From Porites lobata (taxonomy: Eukaryota > Cnidaria > Anthozoa > Scleractinia > Poritidae): DNA of 64,000 nt. The stretch lies in assembly GCA_942486035.1 (NCBI GenBank), contig CALNXK010000185.1:561001-625000 (forward strand), written 5' to 3'. The notes beneath the pieces are model-generated. The model saw only the letters and a list, made by a program, of their open reading frames with translations. It had not been told where the DNA came from and ran no database searches. How positions within the stretch are numbered: the first letter of the stretch is position 1; every line of letters begins with the position of its first letter. Shown here piece after piece: positions 10,071-22,440 of the stretch. A program made the position numbers and the translations under genes.

Positions 10071-11054
10071 TGTGAATTTAGACAAGAGTTAAAACCAACT
10101 GCTTTAAGATGGCTTAGTTGGCATTTGTGGATTAAAGAACGCGATATATTAAGACATGAACAGTGAGCCTTTTTCTCTTTATGTGGATTAAAGAACGAGT
10201 TAATTAAATGTACAGAGTGCTTGCTTCGCTTCATTGCACTGCAGACCGAGGACCGCGTTAGCAGGAATACTTTGTTGGGGAATATTTCAGTGGCCAGTTA
10301 TGCTGACGTTTAGCCAAAGTAATATTAAAAAATCATATACATAAGGTTACCTCGATATTTAGATCATAACAAAAACTTACTAAGTGCTCTTCTTTGCAAC
10401 ATGATTCTACCTGACGGTGAAAATTTCACTCTAGCCAATTTCGCCCAGGCGGAAATTCTACCTCGTTCCCAGGTCACCTGAGGCCGACGGGGCTTGGATC
10501 CAACTTCGTTTCCAGTCCAAGTGAGTCGTCAAGAGCGCGACTCGAAGTACGAAGTCGAAGTAATCAATGGGAAATCTAACTGCCTGTTTCTCTCCCCCTC
10601 TAAGTTTTTCACCTAAAAAAAGTTTTAACCGCCAGCCAACTTTTTGCAGAGCGCCCAATGTGTTTTGCTTATCGATTCAGGACGCGTTAATTGAAAACCA
10701 AAAGTAGCCTCCCCTTAATTTAGCCTGTGTGCCTTTAGCCTCGGGAAACAGGCGACATTTTGCGGCACTACCACTGGTTTCCTTCCCTGCTAGTAGAGCC
10801 TCTTTTTTCTGGTATTCGGCAGGTGGGGGGGTCTCCTTTCCTCCCGCCCGGTCGCCACACTATTACATTATTATCGTCTCTGAATATAAACAGATTAATA
10901 TCGACTCCACGCAGGATTAACCTATTAACAATTGATATTAAAGTCTTGCTCTCCATCGTCCGAGAAGAGGGGAAGATGTAAAGTCTACTTTACTAGCACA
11001 CGGTCTATCTCGGACTAGTCCATTTTTGTGCAAATTCTCGAAAAAATGGCTTGT
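10071..11054. other. Non-coding, with a partial MITE at about 10736-10870
   Basis: No supported exon. At about 10736 a diverged left end (TAGCCTCGGGAAACAGGCG, then CACTACCACTGGTTTCC) matches the 5' end of the 360-bp family at 43959. The right end is missing, so this is a truncated copy. Confidence 0.4.
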
Positions 11055-11395
11055 ATTGACCACCATTACAGAGATGCCAACTTTAGAGATTTAAAATCTG
11101 GAGACTCTCTGTTTTTCACTAGCCCCCTACCCCGGAAATTCGCGATCATCGTTTTGATGCCGGAAATAATCTTTGTCAGTGACTAAATAGGTGTAAAATG
11201 CCTCAGAAACCGTACTACAGTTACGAATAAGAAAAATTGAAGTTTTGAGCTAAAAATGGGCTAAATTTCAAACTAAGGCTCAGAAAAGCTCAAAAGATGA
11301 TTTTATCCGGGAGATAAAGCGACCCGTACGGGAGACCGGGAGATTGGTGTCGTATCCGGGAGACTCCCGGATAATCCGGGAGGGTTGGCATGTAT
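11055..11395. repeat. Dispersed repeat rich in CCGGGAGA
   Basis: Begins GATGCCAACTTTAGAG and ends GGGAGGGTTGGCATG, short inverted termini (GATGCCAAC / GTTGGCATG). The right part repeats CCGGGAGA several times with an internal palindrome CGGGAGACTCCCG. A similar terminus (CATACCTGCCAACTCTC) lies at the end of the window near 63959. Likely a transposon-derived repeat. Confidence 0.5.
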
Positions 11396-12820
11396 GCCAT
11401 TATGGCCGCCTTGTCACGTGCTTGCAAACAAAGAATACCAAACAAATCCTGATCGGGTTCAAAAAATTGTTCAAAACGTCATTCAGGAGGCTCCTCTTCC
11501 ACGTTACCAGGGCCTCTCTTTCGTTCCCGGGAACAAAGAAGAGAAACCCTGGTAAGGAGGCTTAAGAGTTCATGCTGGTAGAAGAAATGAATCCAGTGAT
11601 GCAAAACTCATTCAAAAGGGCGTTAGTCCATGCTAAATTGTCTGTAGTACCAGTGTTTTTTTGGACTGTGCAGCATGTACAGTCACCCATCTCATCAAGT
11701 ATAAGCAAAGGACAAAAAGTTTCGTGTACGTATTCTAAACTGGAGGAAGGGTTTATTTCATCATATTTTCTTTCAGTATTTTTTTTTACGTTACTCAGAC
11801 GCATCCGTATTAGGAGATTTTAGCTTCTCCTGGCAGCGAACAAGCTGTATTTGGCTTTTCAAAGCAGATTTGTATTTAGATGCTATTCCTCCGGTCCAAA
11901 GGTTGGTTTGATTGCGTGCCAGTTGCGTTAGTCTACAGTAGTGATATTGAGCCCAGTCCCGAGGTCCCAGGAGCCGATTAATCAGCTCCTGAGTCTCTAC
12001 AATATTAAAGACGAATCATGATCTTGACCTCTGTGTTTGAGTAGGAATTATCCGTATAATGCGCTTAAAACATTCATGTCTCAAGAACTTTCTATCTGCC
12101 TTTTTAAAAGGAAATACTACGTTTCCAATTTTTCTTCTTTTTTCTTAAAATGCCAGGCAGCCTTAATACTGTTTTAAGAGGAAGCAATATACGACGTTCT
12201 GATTGTAGCCGCAGTATTCCAGTCCGGCGTCAAGATATTCTAAGCCGACGTTGATTTAAGCTTTTATAGTCGCAATAACTTCTGATCCTTCACGGAGATC
12301 TTTAAAAGCAGTTCCGTAATCGTCGGCCGGAACTATTAAGGGCTAGTACCACCCCAGAATCTCAAATGTCTCTGAGCCTTAGTCATTATATATCCTCAGT
12401 TGTTCATCAATGAGACAGGGGAAAAATAAACTTCAATTACATTGTAAAATCTTGTTCAGTTTGATGCTGTAGATCTACTATATTTGAGCTTAGCAGCTAA
12501 TCAATGTTCTTAAACGATACTTCAGCCAAGTTAGATGCCAAGGACATTACTTGGATTACTTCATGTCAGTCTCGCAATTGCAATTTGCCTTGCACATGCT
12601 TCTTTGTTACACGGGACGATTCGCAACGACGCATTGAGCGCAACACAGCGTTGCAATGCTTGAGCAACGAGGTCAATATATGAAGGCCGAGGTCTGAGAT
12701 TTCCCTGTCATGGCCGAACAGACGAAGTTAATAATAAGTTATTTATTATACGGCTTTTTCATTATGGACCCGAGTCTGCGATCGATTAAAACCAACAACT
12801 GGTCAGCTTCACCCCAATGA
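11396..12820. other. Gene-free stretch
   Basis: No exon, RNA gene or clear element is visible. Open frames near 11572-11823 overlap on both strands with no recognisable content. Confidence 0.4.
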
Positions 12821-12822
12821 GT

Positions 12823-13015
12823 TCTACACTTGAGCCCGCGTTACAGTCAGGTGACACTGGTCAGGGGATACCGTTTTTGAGAGCTGTCAATCGACAGTAA
12901 CATGGATGTCCATAAGGATGTCCACTATGTGTCTTGAACACCCAGCTAGTAATCCCGGTCATTACAAGATCAAAGACAGCCAATCAAAACGCGTGAACTA
13001 TTGTAGCCATATAAT
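12823..13015 (+). repeat. Dispersed repeat, copy A (partner at 53229)
   Basis: Shares long stretches with 53229-53445 in the same orientation: ACACTTGAGCCC, GACACTGGTCAG, AACATGGATGT, ATAAGGATGTCCAC, CATTACAAGA and a GCCAATCA(G/A) block ending TATTGTAGCCATAT. No terminal inverted repeat is seen, so the type (SINE, LTR piece or other) is unknown. Confidence 0.6.
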
Positions 13016-13784
13016 TTAATAAAGGAATTTTATCGTTTGTCTTACGATAACCTTTTTTTTTTTTTTTTTCAAATTAGACAGTCTCGCAACGGGCGTAATT
13101 GTTTTCCAATATACTGTATTACAATACTGCGTATGCTTAATTTTGTTCAACAGTGTCCGCAATTTAGTTTTAAAAAAATGAAAACAAACTTTGCCCAGTC
13201 ATATCAAAATAAACTTAAAGATAGTTTCGTTGCGATTTTATTTTCCACATTCAACACCGAGTGCTGAAAAGCCACAATCACTGTACGTTTCACGAGTGTC
13301 CAAGTACTAAATTATATTACCAAAAGCGAAAAAATGAGACCATTTTAAGGCTTAGGTTTTCTTTGGTTTCTTTAGCTTTTGGATTATAATTCGTCCTTGC
13401 CTACCATTTTTTCGCCAGTAGGATCGCGAAAAGGGTTGAACTTAAGCAATAGGATAGCCAGTGAAGCAAATGACGTTTTTGCGATACCACAGCTCAAGTC
13501 AGAAACACAGGTTAATTGAATTTTTCCAGTGGCTGATCAAGAACGAAGGCCTGCAGGGGATCCTGACCCCTCTAAATGGGCGGCCATCAGACCAGAAAAG
13601 TAAATAAGCAAAAATTAATGTCTAGGTGCATAGAAAATTGGAATTTGTACTCCTCAAGGGTTGCAAGTTTCACTGACGTCTGTTACTGGAAAATAACGTG
13701 TAACGTCGAGGAAAGGTTCGAATGATTTCAAATGTAGCTGTAAACAGGCTGTAAAAAGGGTTTAGTGAACACAATTTTGAACTC

Positions 13785-13868
13785 CTCCAATAATAACAAT
13801 GACAATAATAATAGTAATAATGACAATAATAATAATAATAATAATAATAATAGTGATAATAATAATTT
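13785..13868 (+). repeat. AAT-type microsatellite
   Basis: Interrupted (AAT)n with AATG/ACA variants. It produces a spurious tyrosine/isoleucine-rich frame on the minus strand. Confidence 0.9.
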
Positions 13869-14028
13869 GACAAATTAAAATGGGTTCCGCACCTGTATAG
13901 TGTAATCGAGAGATTGCGTGCGAGTTGCAAATAGAGGTTTTTGGGATAAAAAGAACTAGAGCTGAGAGAAAACAAAGAAATAAAGAAAAGAAAAAGAACC
14001 AGAATAGCATTTATGAATTATACATTGA

Positions 14029-14249
14029 CGGTGGAACCTCGATATAACGAAGGGCTAAGTGACTGTTAAAATTTGTTCTCTATAATCAGTGAAACTTCGA
14101 TACAACGAACTTGAACCTCTATATAACGAAGTCCTCGGTAGTAAAATATATATGAACTGAAGAACCTCGATACAACGAAACCTCATTATAGGTCTCTATG
14201 ATAGCGATTGCTGGGCCCTTGGCCCTTCGTCATAGTCGAGTTTCCACGG
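14029..14249. mobile_element. pogo/Tigger-like MITE (GTGGAACCTCGATATAACGA termini)
   Basis: The left end GTGGAACCTCGATATAACGA is matched in inverse at the right end (TCGAGTTTCCAC). Internal subrepeats of ACCTCGATACAACGAA occur in direct orientation. These termini resemble pogo/Tigger elements. TA lies at the right end; the left flank is degraded. Confidence 0.65.
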
Positions 14250-14827
14250 TATTGTGATGATTGTTAGTCAAATAGACTATTATTATTTTATTCATTAAAC
14301 TGCCGACTTTTCGGCTTATCAAAGAAGCCCCCTGTGCCTTAAATATCTGAAATGTTTTATATAATGGGTAGGGCTTGGAGTGATTTCCAACAGGGGCCTA
14401 TCAACGAGGCACATGATTAAATTTTGAGAGAAGAAATTCCTGTCATAGGTGCACGAAATCTTATCAAAAGAACGAGAGAACAGTCTCTAAAAAAACATCT
14501 TGGTGTGATTAACTTGTAATTAGCCCTTCCGTTTTTAAAGAGTTTAAGTGAAACCTTATCGTAACCCGCCCGCCCAAAATATCCCTGATAAAAATCGGGA
14601 CAGGACATAAACTGAAAGGTACTACGGAGAAAATGAAGATTCCAAGCCCCGAGTTCTCTGTTCAAATGTATGTCAAGTTTAATCTCGCATGAAATGAACG
14701 TGTTCCTTGACTCCGACACTTCCTCTGTAGTCGTGAAGACTATAGAGCCCTTGGCTTTGTCATTCATCGAACGTAGGGACCCAGCCGTTCGACCCATTAG
14801 TTTTTCTTTTCGTTTCTTATCTTATCT

Positions 14828-14923
14828 TTAATCCTGCATAGCAGGCCCTTGGAAGTAGTGGGTGAAAGAGAGAACGGGTACGCACCCGTCTTTTCTTGTG
14901 CCCACCACTTCCAACGCAGGCTA
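14828..14923. mobile_element. Hairpin MITE, TAGCCTGCG family, copy 5 (perfect 9-bp duplication)
   Basis: 96-bp element beginning TTAATCCTGCATAGC and ending AACGCAGGCTA, with inner arms GGAAGTAGTGGG and CCCACCACTTCC. Flanked exactly by ATCTTATCT (14819-14827 and 14924-14932). Confidence 0.82.
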
Positions 14924-15061
14924 ATCTTATCTGTTCACCTCGTTACAACTGATTGCTTGGCAGACAACAAAAATTTGTCACTAGTCGGTGCCCTGTCTCC
15001 GGCGGCCGGTGTCAAATTTTCAAGTTCCGTGCGCGGAGACGAACGCCAGAGAGGGGCGTAA

Positions 15062-18000
15062 AGCCGGTTAGAGGCTCTGAGCTTTAATTTTCAAAATAGG
15101 TAACTTTTTTTGACACAAAACATTTTATAAACATGAATAGTTTTCACGCCCAGCCTTTTGTCATTTATTTTCTTGAGTGTCCTTTGGATTTCGAATGTAC
15201 TGCTGAAAAATTTACAAGTGCATTAAAACAACAAAGCGCTCTTGAGACCAAGTTAATAGCTTAGTTATAGTACTTGTTACACCTCGACTGCAGCAGTCCT
15301 TCCGCAGATCAGCTATGATGAGCTGATATACAATTATGAATGATAATCTTCCCTCGAAATAAAGTGAAATAAAGAAACTGCGCATTTTTCACACACTAAG
15401 CCTCGGTATGGTACATTATCACCAAAAAAGAAGACAGAAAGGGCGGTTACTTAGTAATCTGGATCAGGAAAAGCGTGGTTACTAAGTCCTCATAGAACGA
15501 CAACGAATCAACCTTGCCCATCGATTGCCTAGTTTGCAGTTCCAACTTAATTCCTTGGCTTCTTTGTCCCTCTACCACGGCCAAGAGTTATCGTTATTAG
15601 AAACTCGCTGCCGGAAACCAGTAAAGCCACTCTAACACTCGAACCAGTAGGACTTATGATGTTCTAAGAATGATCTTAGCCGCCTAGCCATGCGGTTGAG
15701 CGGAACACGTGTGTGAAAGCCTCATTCAGATTTGCTGTGGTTAAACGATGTTAGAAAGCCAATATCTTGCGATATTTGCAACTAAAAAAACTCAAAATCA
15801 AAACATCCACAGCTATTTCAAACACTCTAGTTGTGTTGAGTGTAGTCGCCGACAAGACTCTTTAAAATACTAGTTTTGTCTGGCTATTTGCATGTAATAT
15901 TTAGCAACTCAAGCTCTGGGAATATAACATTCGACAACCACTTTTTTTTGCATGTCTAACCTAATCACTAACGATATTACCCTGCGCGCAGAGGTCCCGC
16001 TTCGATCTTGGACTTATCTAGGAAGATTTGGCAAAGGCCTCTTTTCGCAGGGTATTGCGACATTGACGAAAAGTAGAAAGCTACGCGCGGTTTTTACAAC
16101 GCGCCCGAAAAATAATGTCAAGGTAATTGTATGACAAACAAATTTTTTCTTTGCCAATACGCCATATAACTTATTCCCAAAACAGTGATTCCAATTCTAT
16201 TATTCTGCTAAAGAGTTCCAGGTGACAAACTATGCTAGAAACTCTTTCGCTTTTAGTTTGGTCACTGTTACAAGTTTTAAAAAAGGCTAAGCGTGCTAAC
16301 TGTGTTTTTGCGTTAACTGATGGTCTGACTAGCTTAGAAATTGTGAGCTTTTGTGGACTGAAAATTAGGGCCGTGTTTTTGTTATCCTGGGCACAGAACA
16401 GAAGCTACATCTTCGCGATTGAATTTCAGTGGCGTGCGGAAAGTAGCTATAATTCTTTTGCACGCAAATGTATGACCATCGCGTGGCAGGTCGCCGGGTG
16501 TTTCAGCAAGAGAAAATTCAAACGTTGTGAAAATATAGCTGTCTGACAGAAAATGCAAATAAATAATGTAATTAGTTTTACACCCACCATTAGATCAGTT
16601 AATACCAGTGTTAACTAGTGCTCCTAGTTAATTTGCAATTGCATGCAGTCACAACTCAGTTAGAAATTATTCCACTAGAGATTTTTTCTGCATTCGTTAT
16701 AGAAATATGGCCACTTCACTATCGATGGGAGGTTTTCAAATATACATAGTCAGATATAAAATGACCTGAGTGTTGGCCCGACGATTCTAGAGAGTAGCCT
16801 GCATTGTGAAGAGGTCGTCACTAACCGCCGAGCCGCTCCAACCACATTTGTAGAGATTTTATTATAAGAGAGCATGGCTTGTCGGTAAAGCTCAGAACCA
16901 CATTGATCATGTGCACACTCTAAATTCGTGTCACATGTTCTATAACGCAGTGCATATGAACGGATGCACGAGTTTTCTCTCTCGAAGCCATGTGAAATTT
17001 TCATACCTTGACCCCAGAGCTACGTGGAATATTAGACTGTGAATTTCAATAACTTTAATTCTAGTCAGCAACGTGATTCACTTCCAGTCACTAGCGCGGC
17101 ACAAGTGTTCTTTTCATTCAGTTAGAACCTTCAACGCGGGTACTTGAATTCTTCAAGGACTCTTCAATCCTTCCACTGGAGAGCTACTTTAAATTAGTTT
17201 ATTTTCAGATCTTATCTTTCTCAAGTTTCACACGCATTATTGTACGTGTAATGGAATTTTCACCGTAAACTGCAAAGCAACAATAATCCAACAAATACAG
17301 TGTATAGCAACCGACAGTTAAGACACTAAACTCTGAGAAGTGCGTATCTTTTATTCTTTTGTCAATCGATGCTGAACTTTTCCTATTTATTTAACTATTA
17401 AAATATAGTAAAAGGTCTGTCCCAAAACAATAACTGACAGAAAACCTTCGTCCTTTAAAAAAGACTTGTCAGTTGACATCAAAGATTTTTTGACGAAATG
17501 CCATGTGTTGTCTGAGTTGAAGCCGAGAATTCTGATCTTGACCTTGAATGACACTAAATGACAATGGCCGACCATCTTGCAGTAATGGCATCGCCATTAT
17601 ATCTCTTTTCAAGTTATAGGTATAAGCATGGCGCACGATAACGGAAATCAGATGATCAGCATTAGATGTACTAACGACCGAAGGCGTTCTATGCTACGAC
17701 GCGTTGAAGAGAGTAATATAACACCAAGCACGGAAACTGAAAAACGAGCTCCACAAGTCGGCAGGTTTTTCTTCCCTTCCTGATTGGTTAAAAAAGGGCG
17801 CGATTTTTTTTTCGACCTCTGCAATCACACACTGGAAAACCCGGGGCACTTAGTCGAAACTTCAACAAGGATAACTTTTCTCGCAGTTCTTGTGGCACAC
17901 TTAAAATTTTGTCGAGCAAGGAAACCCGGCGACGTTAAACCCTCAAACCCTCAAGTTTACGACCGAGTGTATCAGAGATCATGCAGTGCAAATAATCATC

Positions 18001-20060
18001 ACTGAAATTTCGACGTTGATAACTAAGACGAGGTCACTTGAACTTAACAATCATTTTTGTACAAACTGATAAAATTTTCATGTCCGATCATTTCATCGAG
18101 ATGTTATTTAAGTCGTTTCTCAAGCCAAAGAAAGCTGATATATTCTCACCGTATGCTCTGGTTTTGCAGACACGGCTTTGTTGCTCTCTTACGTACTGCA
18201 TGAATTCAAAGCGTTCTCATGATCTTGCCATTGGTACATCCACGGTAGAAAGAACGGCGAATGTTTTTTCCCCACTAGGTTTCCACGTCTCTTCCAAATA
18301 ATATCGCGCAACCATCTCTTTTTTCAGTTAAGCAAAATTCGAAACAGTAAGTTTTAAAAGTAAGCGAAATGACAGCTTATTCTGTTAAGTGTTGTCCACT
18401 CTTATATCTGGTTTGGCTCCAAAAAATGAAAGTGAACAACGCTCATTTTTTAAGAAAATAAAGAAGTAAGCGTTTCAATTTTCTAATAAAGTTTGAATAA
18501 AATACTCCGACTGAAAGTCAACCAGTTTATCTTGGTGGGTATGCGCTATAAACACTTCAGGATTCTTTTGGACTCGGGGAAAGTACACGGCATTTATAAC
18601 ATTTAAAACAGATACAGTTAAGTCCATGGAAATCAATGCATGCTGACAAAAGTTTAAAAGGTGACGAGTTTTTTCAGACTTGGCATGGCTCAACCGCTTT
18701 ACACGAGGAATAATCAAAGTGTCAAATCATCAGGGACCAAAAATTGACGCATGAATGTGCTAAGTAAACACGATTTCATGAGCTCGCAGTCGAAAAAGAG
18801 CAAACTACTTTTTCAAAGTTGTCATTGAAACCTTGGGCCACGGAACACAAATGAACGTGACTCTGCGCGTTAAGAATATTTGTGCGAGGCATTTTTTCAA
18901 AAAGATGCTCTGCTGACTCGTTGAAGAAAGGTACCGGGAGAAACTAAAACTTAAGAAACCCTAACAAAAGCCGGATAGACAAAAATTGGACAAGATTAGA
19001 TGGGATTGCCTAAAGTTCTTAATAATTTCTGCATGTCGCGCCATTAGGAACCAAAAAGAAATCTTCTTTGTCTTATAATTACGGTTTCCACTGAGGCAAT
19101 GAATTCTTAGCCTTGTTTTAATTTTGGCATTTAAGTTATCGGTTAAACAAGAAACCCCTTTTTTTTGTCTTTCTACTACTAGGTCACCCGCCAGAGTACC
19201 CTTCTTCATATCTCGTTGACCCGTAGCGAAAAACATTGTACTTAAAGAAATTTTCGTGCGTTTAACCGATCAAAGAAGTGTAACCGGAATAATACACTGC
19301 AAGGCTAAGCCTTGATGTAGAAAGAAGAAGAAACTGACAAGGCTTACGATAATGCCTCTACTCCTGACCCGGAGAGGCTGACCAGGGAATCACAGATTAA
19401 AATCGGCGTTTTTAAAGCAGCAAGAGGAAAGGTTAAGGTTCCATAATATCGCATGGAATTTCTACCACGTGGTGTTTTTGCGTCCCAACAGGTGTACAAC
19501 TGGCAGTACACGAGTTAACTCGTAAACCCATCGAAATACTAACATTTGTTTCCTAATTGACGCGTGTTTTCAATGGAATATCTTCAGCGCACCTGAAAAA
19601 ATATGATGTTTCCCTTCCTGTCGTACTTATGCTGTCAAAAAAGCTGGCAGTCACGCGAAATTTTCGGAGAACGATAATTGAGGGCGTTCCTTTGGGTGTA
19701 AATAAAATGACCGCATTTTTCCGCGCGTGGGTTGACAAACACAAGACATCGCAAACAGGTACAAAATGGCCTGGTTGTTATTTCGGACTCAAGCCAGGGG
19801 ATTTGTTATGTTTGCTTTCGCTTAAAGAATGTCTTTCTTTTTTCGATAGGCCCTAAAGCCGTTTACACTGCAAATGTAAACTTAGACTTTCGGTTAGCAG
19901 GTCACTCAGAAAGTTGCGGCGAACGCCATTCGAGAAAGGAACCGCTGATTAATAATTCGCACGTTCGAAAGTAGAAAAAAAGAAGCAAAAACAATGCAGG
20001 AGCCGACAAGGCACACGTTGAAAAAAAGAAATGGCGCAGGAGGAGATTCTTCAGCAAATT
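15062..20060. other. 5-kb gene-free, AT-rich region downstream of cyclin D
   Basis: I found no splice-consistent exon, RNA gene or well-bounded transposon. Frames such as 16232-16546, 18038-18301 and 19557-19856 have no recognisable domain. Possible regulatory content cannot be judged from one sequence. Confidence 0.45.
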
Positions 20061-20067
20061 CCAATCC

Positions 20068-20073
20068 TTTATT
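20068..20073 (-). terminator. Putative polyadenylation signal of cyclin D
   Basis: The minus strand reads AATAAA about 75 nt beyond the cyclin D stop codon, implying a short 3' UTR. Confidence 0.55.
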
Positions 20074-20147
20074 TTACAGTATTTACACACATAAGGTAGG
20101 CAGGCACACACAATAAAAGTTTTTTGACAAACTCGAAAATGCCTCTG

Positions 20148-22022
20148 TCAGAAATGGATTTCCTGCAAGTCTGTTGGTGTACTCGGCGAACATCCGTTTT
20201 CGACCTTTGAAGTTGGAGGTTCCGTGACATTAAAATGAAGTACTTCTTCCATAAGCTCTTGGCAGGACTGGAGGTATTCCTGTGCGGATCAGAGAAGAAA
20301 ACCGGAAAAAGTTTCAGTCTAAACTTCACGTCTAAGACTGTTTGTTCAAGAAACGCTCTTAAGTGCGAGAGAGTATTTTGTTTTCAATAGAAATATCTCT
20401 TCTGGCATCTTCTGTGGCCAGCGCCAAATATAGCTCGCGTAGCTGTGTAGCTAGGTATTTGTGTGTGAAGAAAAAAAATGGGAAAAATATGGATAAAAAG
20501 GCAACCGAATGAAAAAGTCACATGAATGGCACGTGAATTTGGCCTGCAGTATGATTTGAAAATATCATGAAAAGGTTTTCTTTGTTTGTTCCAGCAGCTC
20601 GGTCATTTTTTTTGCAGTGGTACTAGCTATCTTTGGCACACCTCATCAAAACTAGGGGCTCAGCTGAAAAGGGAATTCTTTTAAAATTCTTTTACCGTCC
20701 TCTATTTTTTCCTATTCTTACCGGTTCAATGTTGGTTAGTCCTTGAAGAAACGAAAAGAGCATTGGTCTTGTCCATACGCTTTTTTGTTCTTCTGTTGCA
20801 AGACCAGTAAACGCCGCACAAACCGAGGCTGCAGCAAGCATGGACGGCGGATACATCAAGAACTTCTCATCTGCCATACAAAAGCGTAAAAAAGGAAAAA
20901 CGAATCAGTGAAGTATTCAAGCTTTATCTTTCACGATACGCCACAGAAACCAAAGAGTTAATGACGCAGTTTTGTTGAAAAAGAACTTAATTAAATTCAT
21001 TGAAGGGTAAAAGGGCATCCACGTCTGCACACTTTGACGTGGGCAAGCTTGCAGACTTTTGCCAAGGATTAAATCCTTATCTTTGCATGGATAAATTTAA
21101 TAATAACGTGGGTTCTTTTATTACCGTACCTGTACAGCACAAAGCGATGAAAGTTGCGGCATGCTTTCGGATCACACTGACGTTAGGAAGAGAAAGACGA
21201 GAAAAGATCTGTTCTAGAAAGTCGTATGGAGTGACGGCTGAGAGATCCCATTTAAGCTTTCCGAGTACTAGAATTTCCCAATCCTAAAAGATAGCAGTAA
21301 GAACAAAAACAACAGTGAGCTTTCAAATTAAGAAAAAAGATTCGTGCGCGTGAAATCCAACATGACAGGGAGAAAACAAATACTGAAAGTGATGGTTAAA
21401 AATAATTTGAGAACAATCACGGAAAATCGCGCTCGTGACCGCAAAGCACGAGCTAGCGAATAAGAAATGAATGACCTATATATTATTATATGAGACACTC
21501 TCTTTAATCTTACCAATAATTCTTGACAAGTGATCGAGTTATCTGTATAAATACACAGTTTTTCAGCTGGGAGCGGCGACGTTTCTTTAAGCTTGCTGGC
21601 GATAAACATACACACTGCACCAAGCAATTGAAGTTGACATTTTCTTGTTGGCACAACCGACAAAAAGCGGTCTAAATAGTTCACGGCCAAGGGAAATACT
21701 TCTTCCTCACACATTTGCTCCTCGCAAACCTGAAAGGACAAAATTAGGGCAATTCAGCGACACTGCATCAACTTTGAGTAAGTTGATCTATTTATAATGA
21801 AGGAATCAGAGCAGGGTATTTATTTACCTCGAGCATCCATGATGTAACCATGCGCCTCATGTGAGGTTCAATCTCCTTCTGTACAATGTTGAAATATCGA
21901 CAACTGGGGATGTATTTATCCTCGCAGGTAAGTAGATTTCGAAGAACGCGTTCGTCTTGAAGCAGGACCGGATCCTGATACGCATAGCGAACCCTTGGTC
22001 CCTCACAACACAGAAGCTCCAT
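20148..22022 (-). CDS. CCND: Cyclin D (G1/S cyclin), complete, five exons
   Basis: Exons 21828-22022, 21514-21729, 21130-21283, 20722-20870 and 20148-20279 join in phase to a 281-residue protein, close to the usual 280-295 of D-type cyclins. The start is fixed by MELLCCE, whose residues 3-7 form the LxCxE motif that binds retinoblastoma protein. The cyclin box spans roughly residues 25-150 and includes the hydrophobic-patch equivalent MRRMVTSWMLE (residues 55-65) and PLAVNYLDRFLS. A second cyclin fold follows (MYPPSM). The C-terminus ends TPTDLQEIHF; Thr272-Pro273 corresponds to human cyclin D1 Thr286, the phosphorylation site that triggers export and degradation. D-type cyclins activate CDK4/6 in the nucleus to phosphorylate Rb. 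All four introns have GT-AG ends and are 98-408 nt long. Members are not separable into D1/D2/D3, so this is the cnidarian cyclin D. No frame damage. Confidence 0.96.
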
Positions 22023-22303
22023 GCTGGATCAAGCAGTGTTCCACGACGGAAGTTAGGTTCGCGCAGGAGAGGAATTGTCAACGCTGATATGGACAGCGCC
22101 GGGGCTGTGAGGCAAAGCCAGTTTGAGCACACAGGCCTTGAACACAGCAGCAGACACTTCGTGATAGTGAAGGAATGCTGCTGCTTCTTGGCTAGCGCGT
22201 GTGGCCTCTGCGAGACTGACCCCCGGCGCAACTGGCTCAGATTATCAGCCTGTGATGATACTGAGCTAGGTGCAGAAAGAGCCGTAATTGTGGATTTTGC
22301 AAA

Positions 22304-22310
22304 TTTTATA
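22304..22310 (-). promoter_or_regulatory. TATA box upstream of cyclin D
   Basis: The minus strand reads GGGTATAAAATTTG. It lies about 285 nt upstream of the start codon, which would give a transcription start near 22275-22280 and a 5' UTR of about 255 nt. Position and sequence are seen; function is inferred. Confidence 0.5.
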
Positions 22311-22426
22311 CCCTAGTGACAACCTGTCATTTCGCATATGCTGATCAACGTCGCTACGTTGCTGGGTAGATTTTGTGATTCGCTAGGCAACGTGCATTTT
22401 GATAGCTTCCTGCCTTTCAAATGAGG

Positions 22427-22435
22427 ACCAATCAG
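22427..22435. promoter_or_regulatory. CCAAT (NF-Y type) box upstream of cyclin D
   Basis: ACCAATCAG, a good match to the NF-Y consensus, about 120 nt upstream of the putative TATA box. NF-Y sites act in either orientation and are common in cell-cycle gene promoters. Confidence 0.4.
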
Positions 22436-22440
22436 TAACG

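Noticed and set aside
10458..10658. 66-aa minus-strand frame, candidate first exon of the macrodomain gene
   Set aside because: No donor in the required phase, and no similarity; left unassigned.
13670..14010. Tyr/Ile-rich minus-strand frames
   Set aside because: Translation of the AAT microsatellite.
19557..19856. 99-aa plus-strand frame downstream of cyclin D
   Set aside because: No recognisable domain, overlapped by another frame, and no splice or promoter context.
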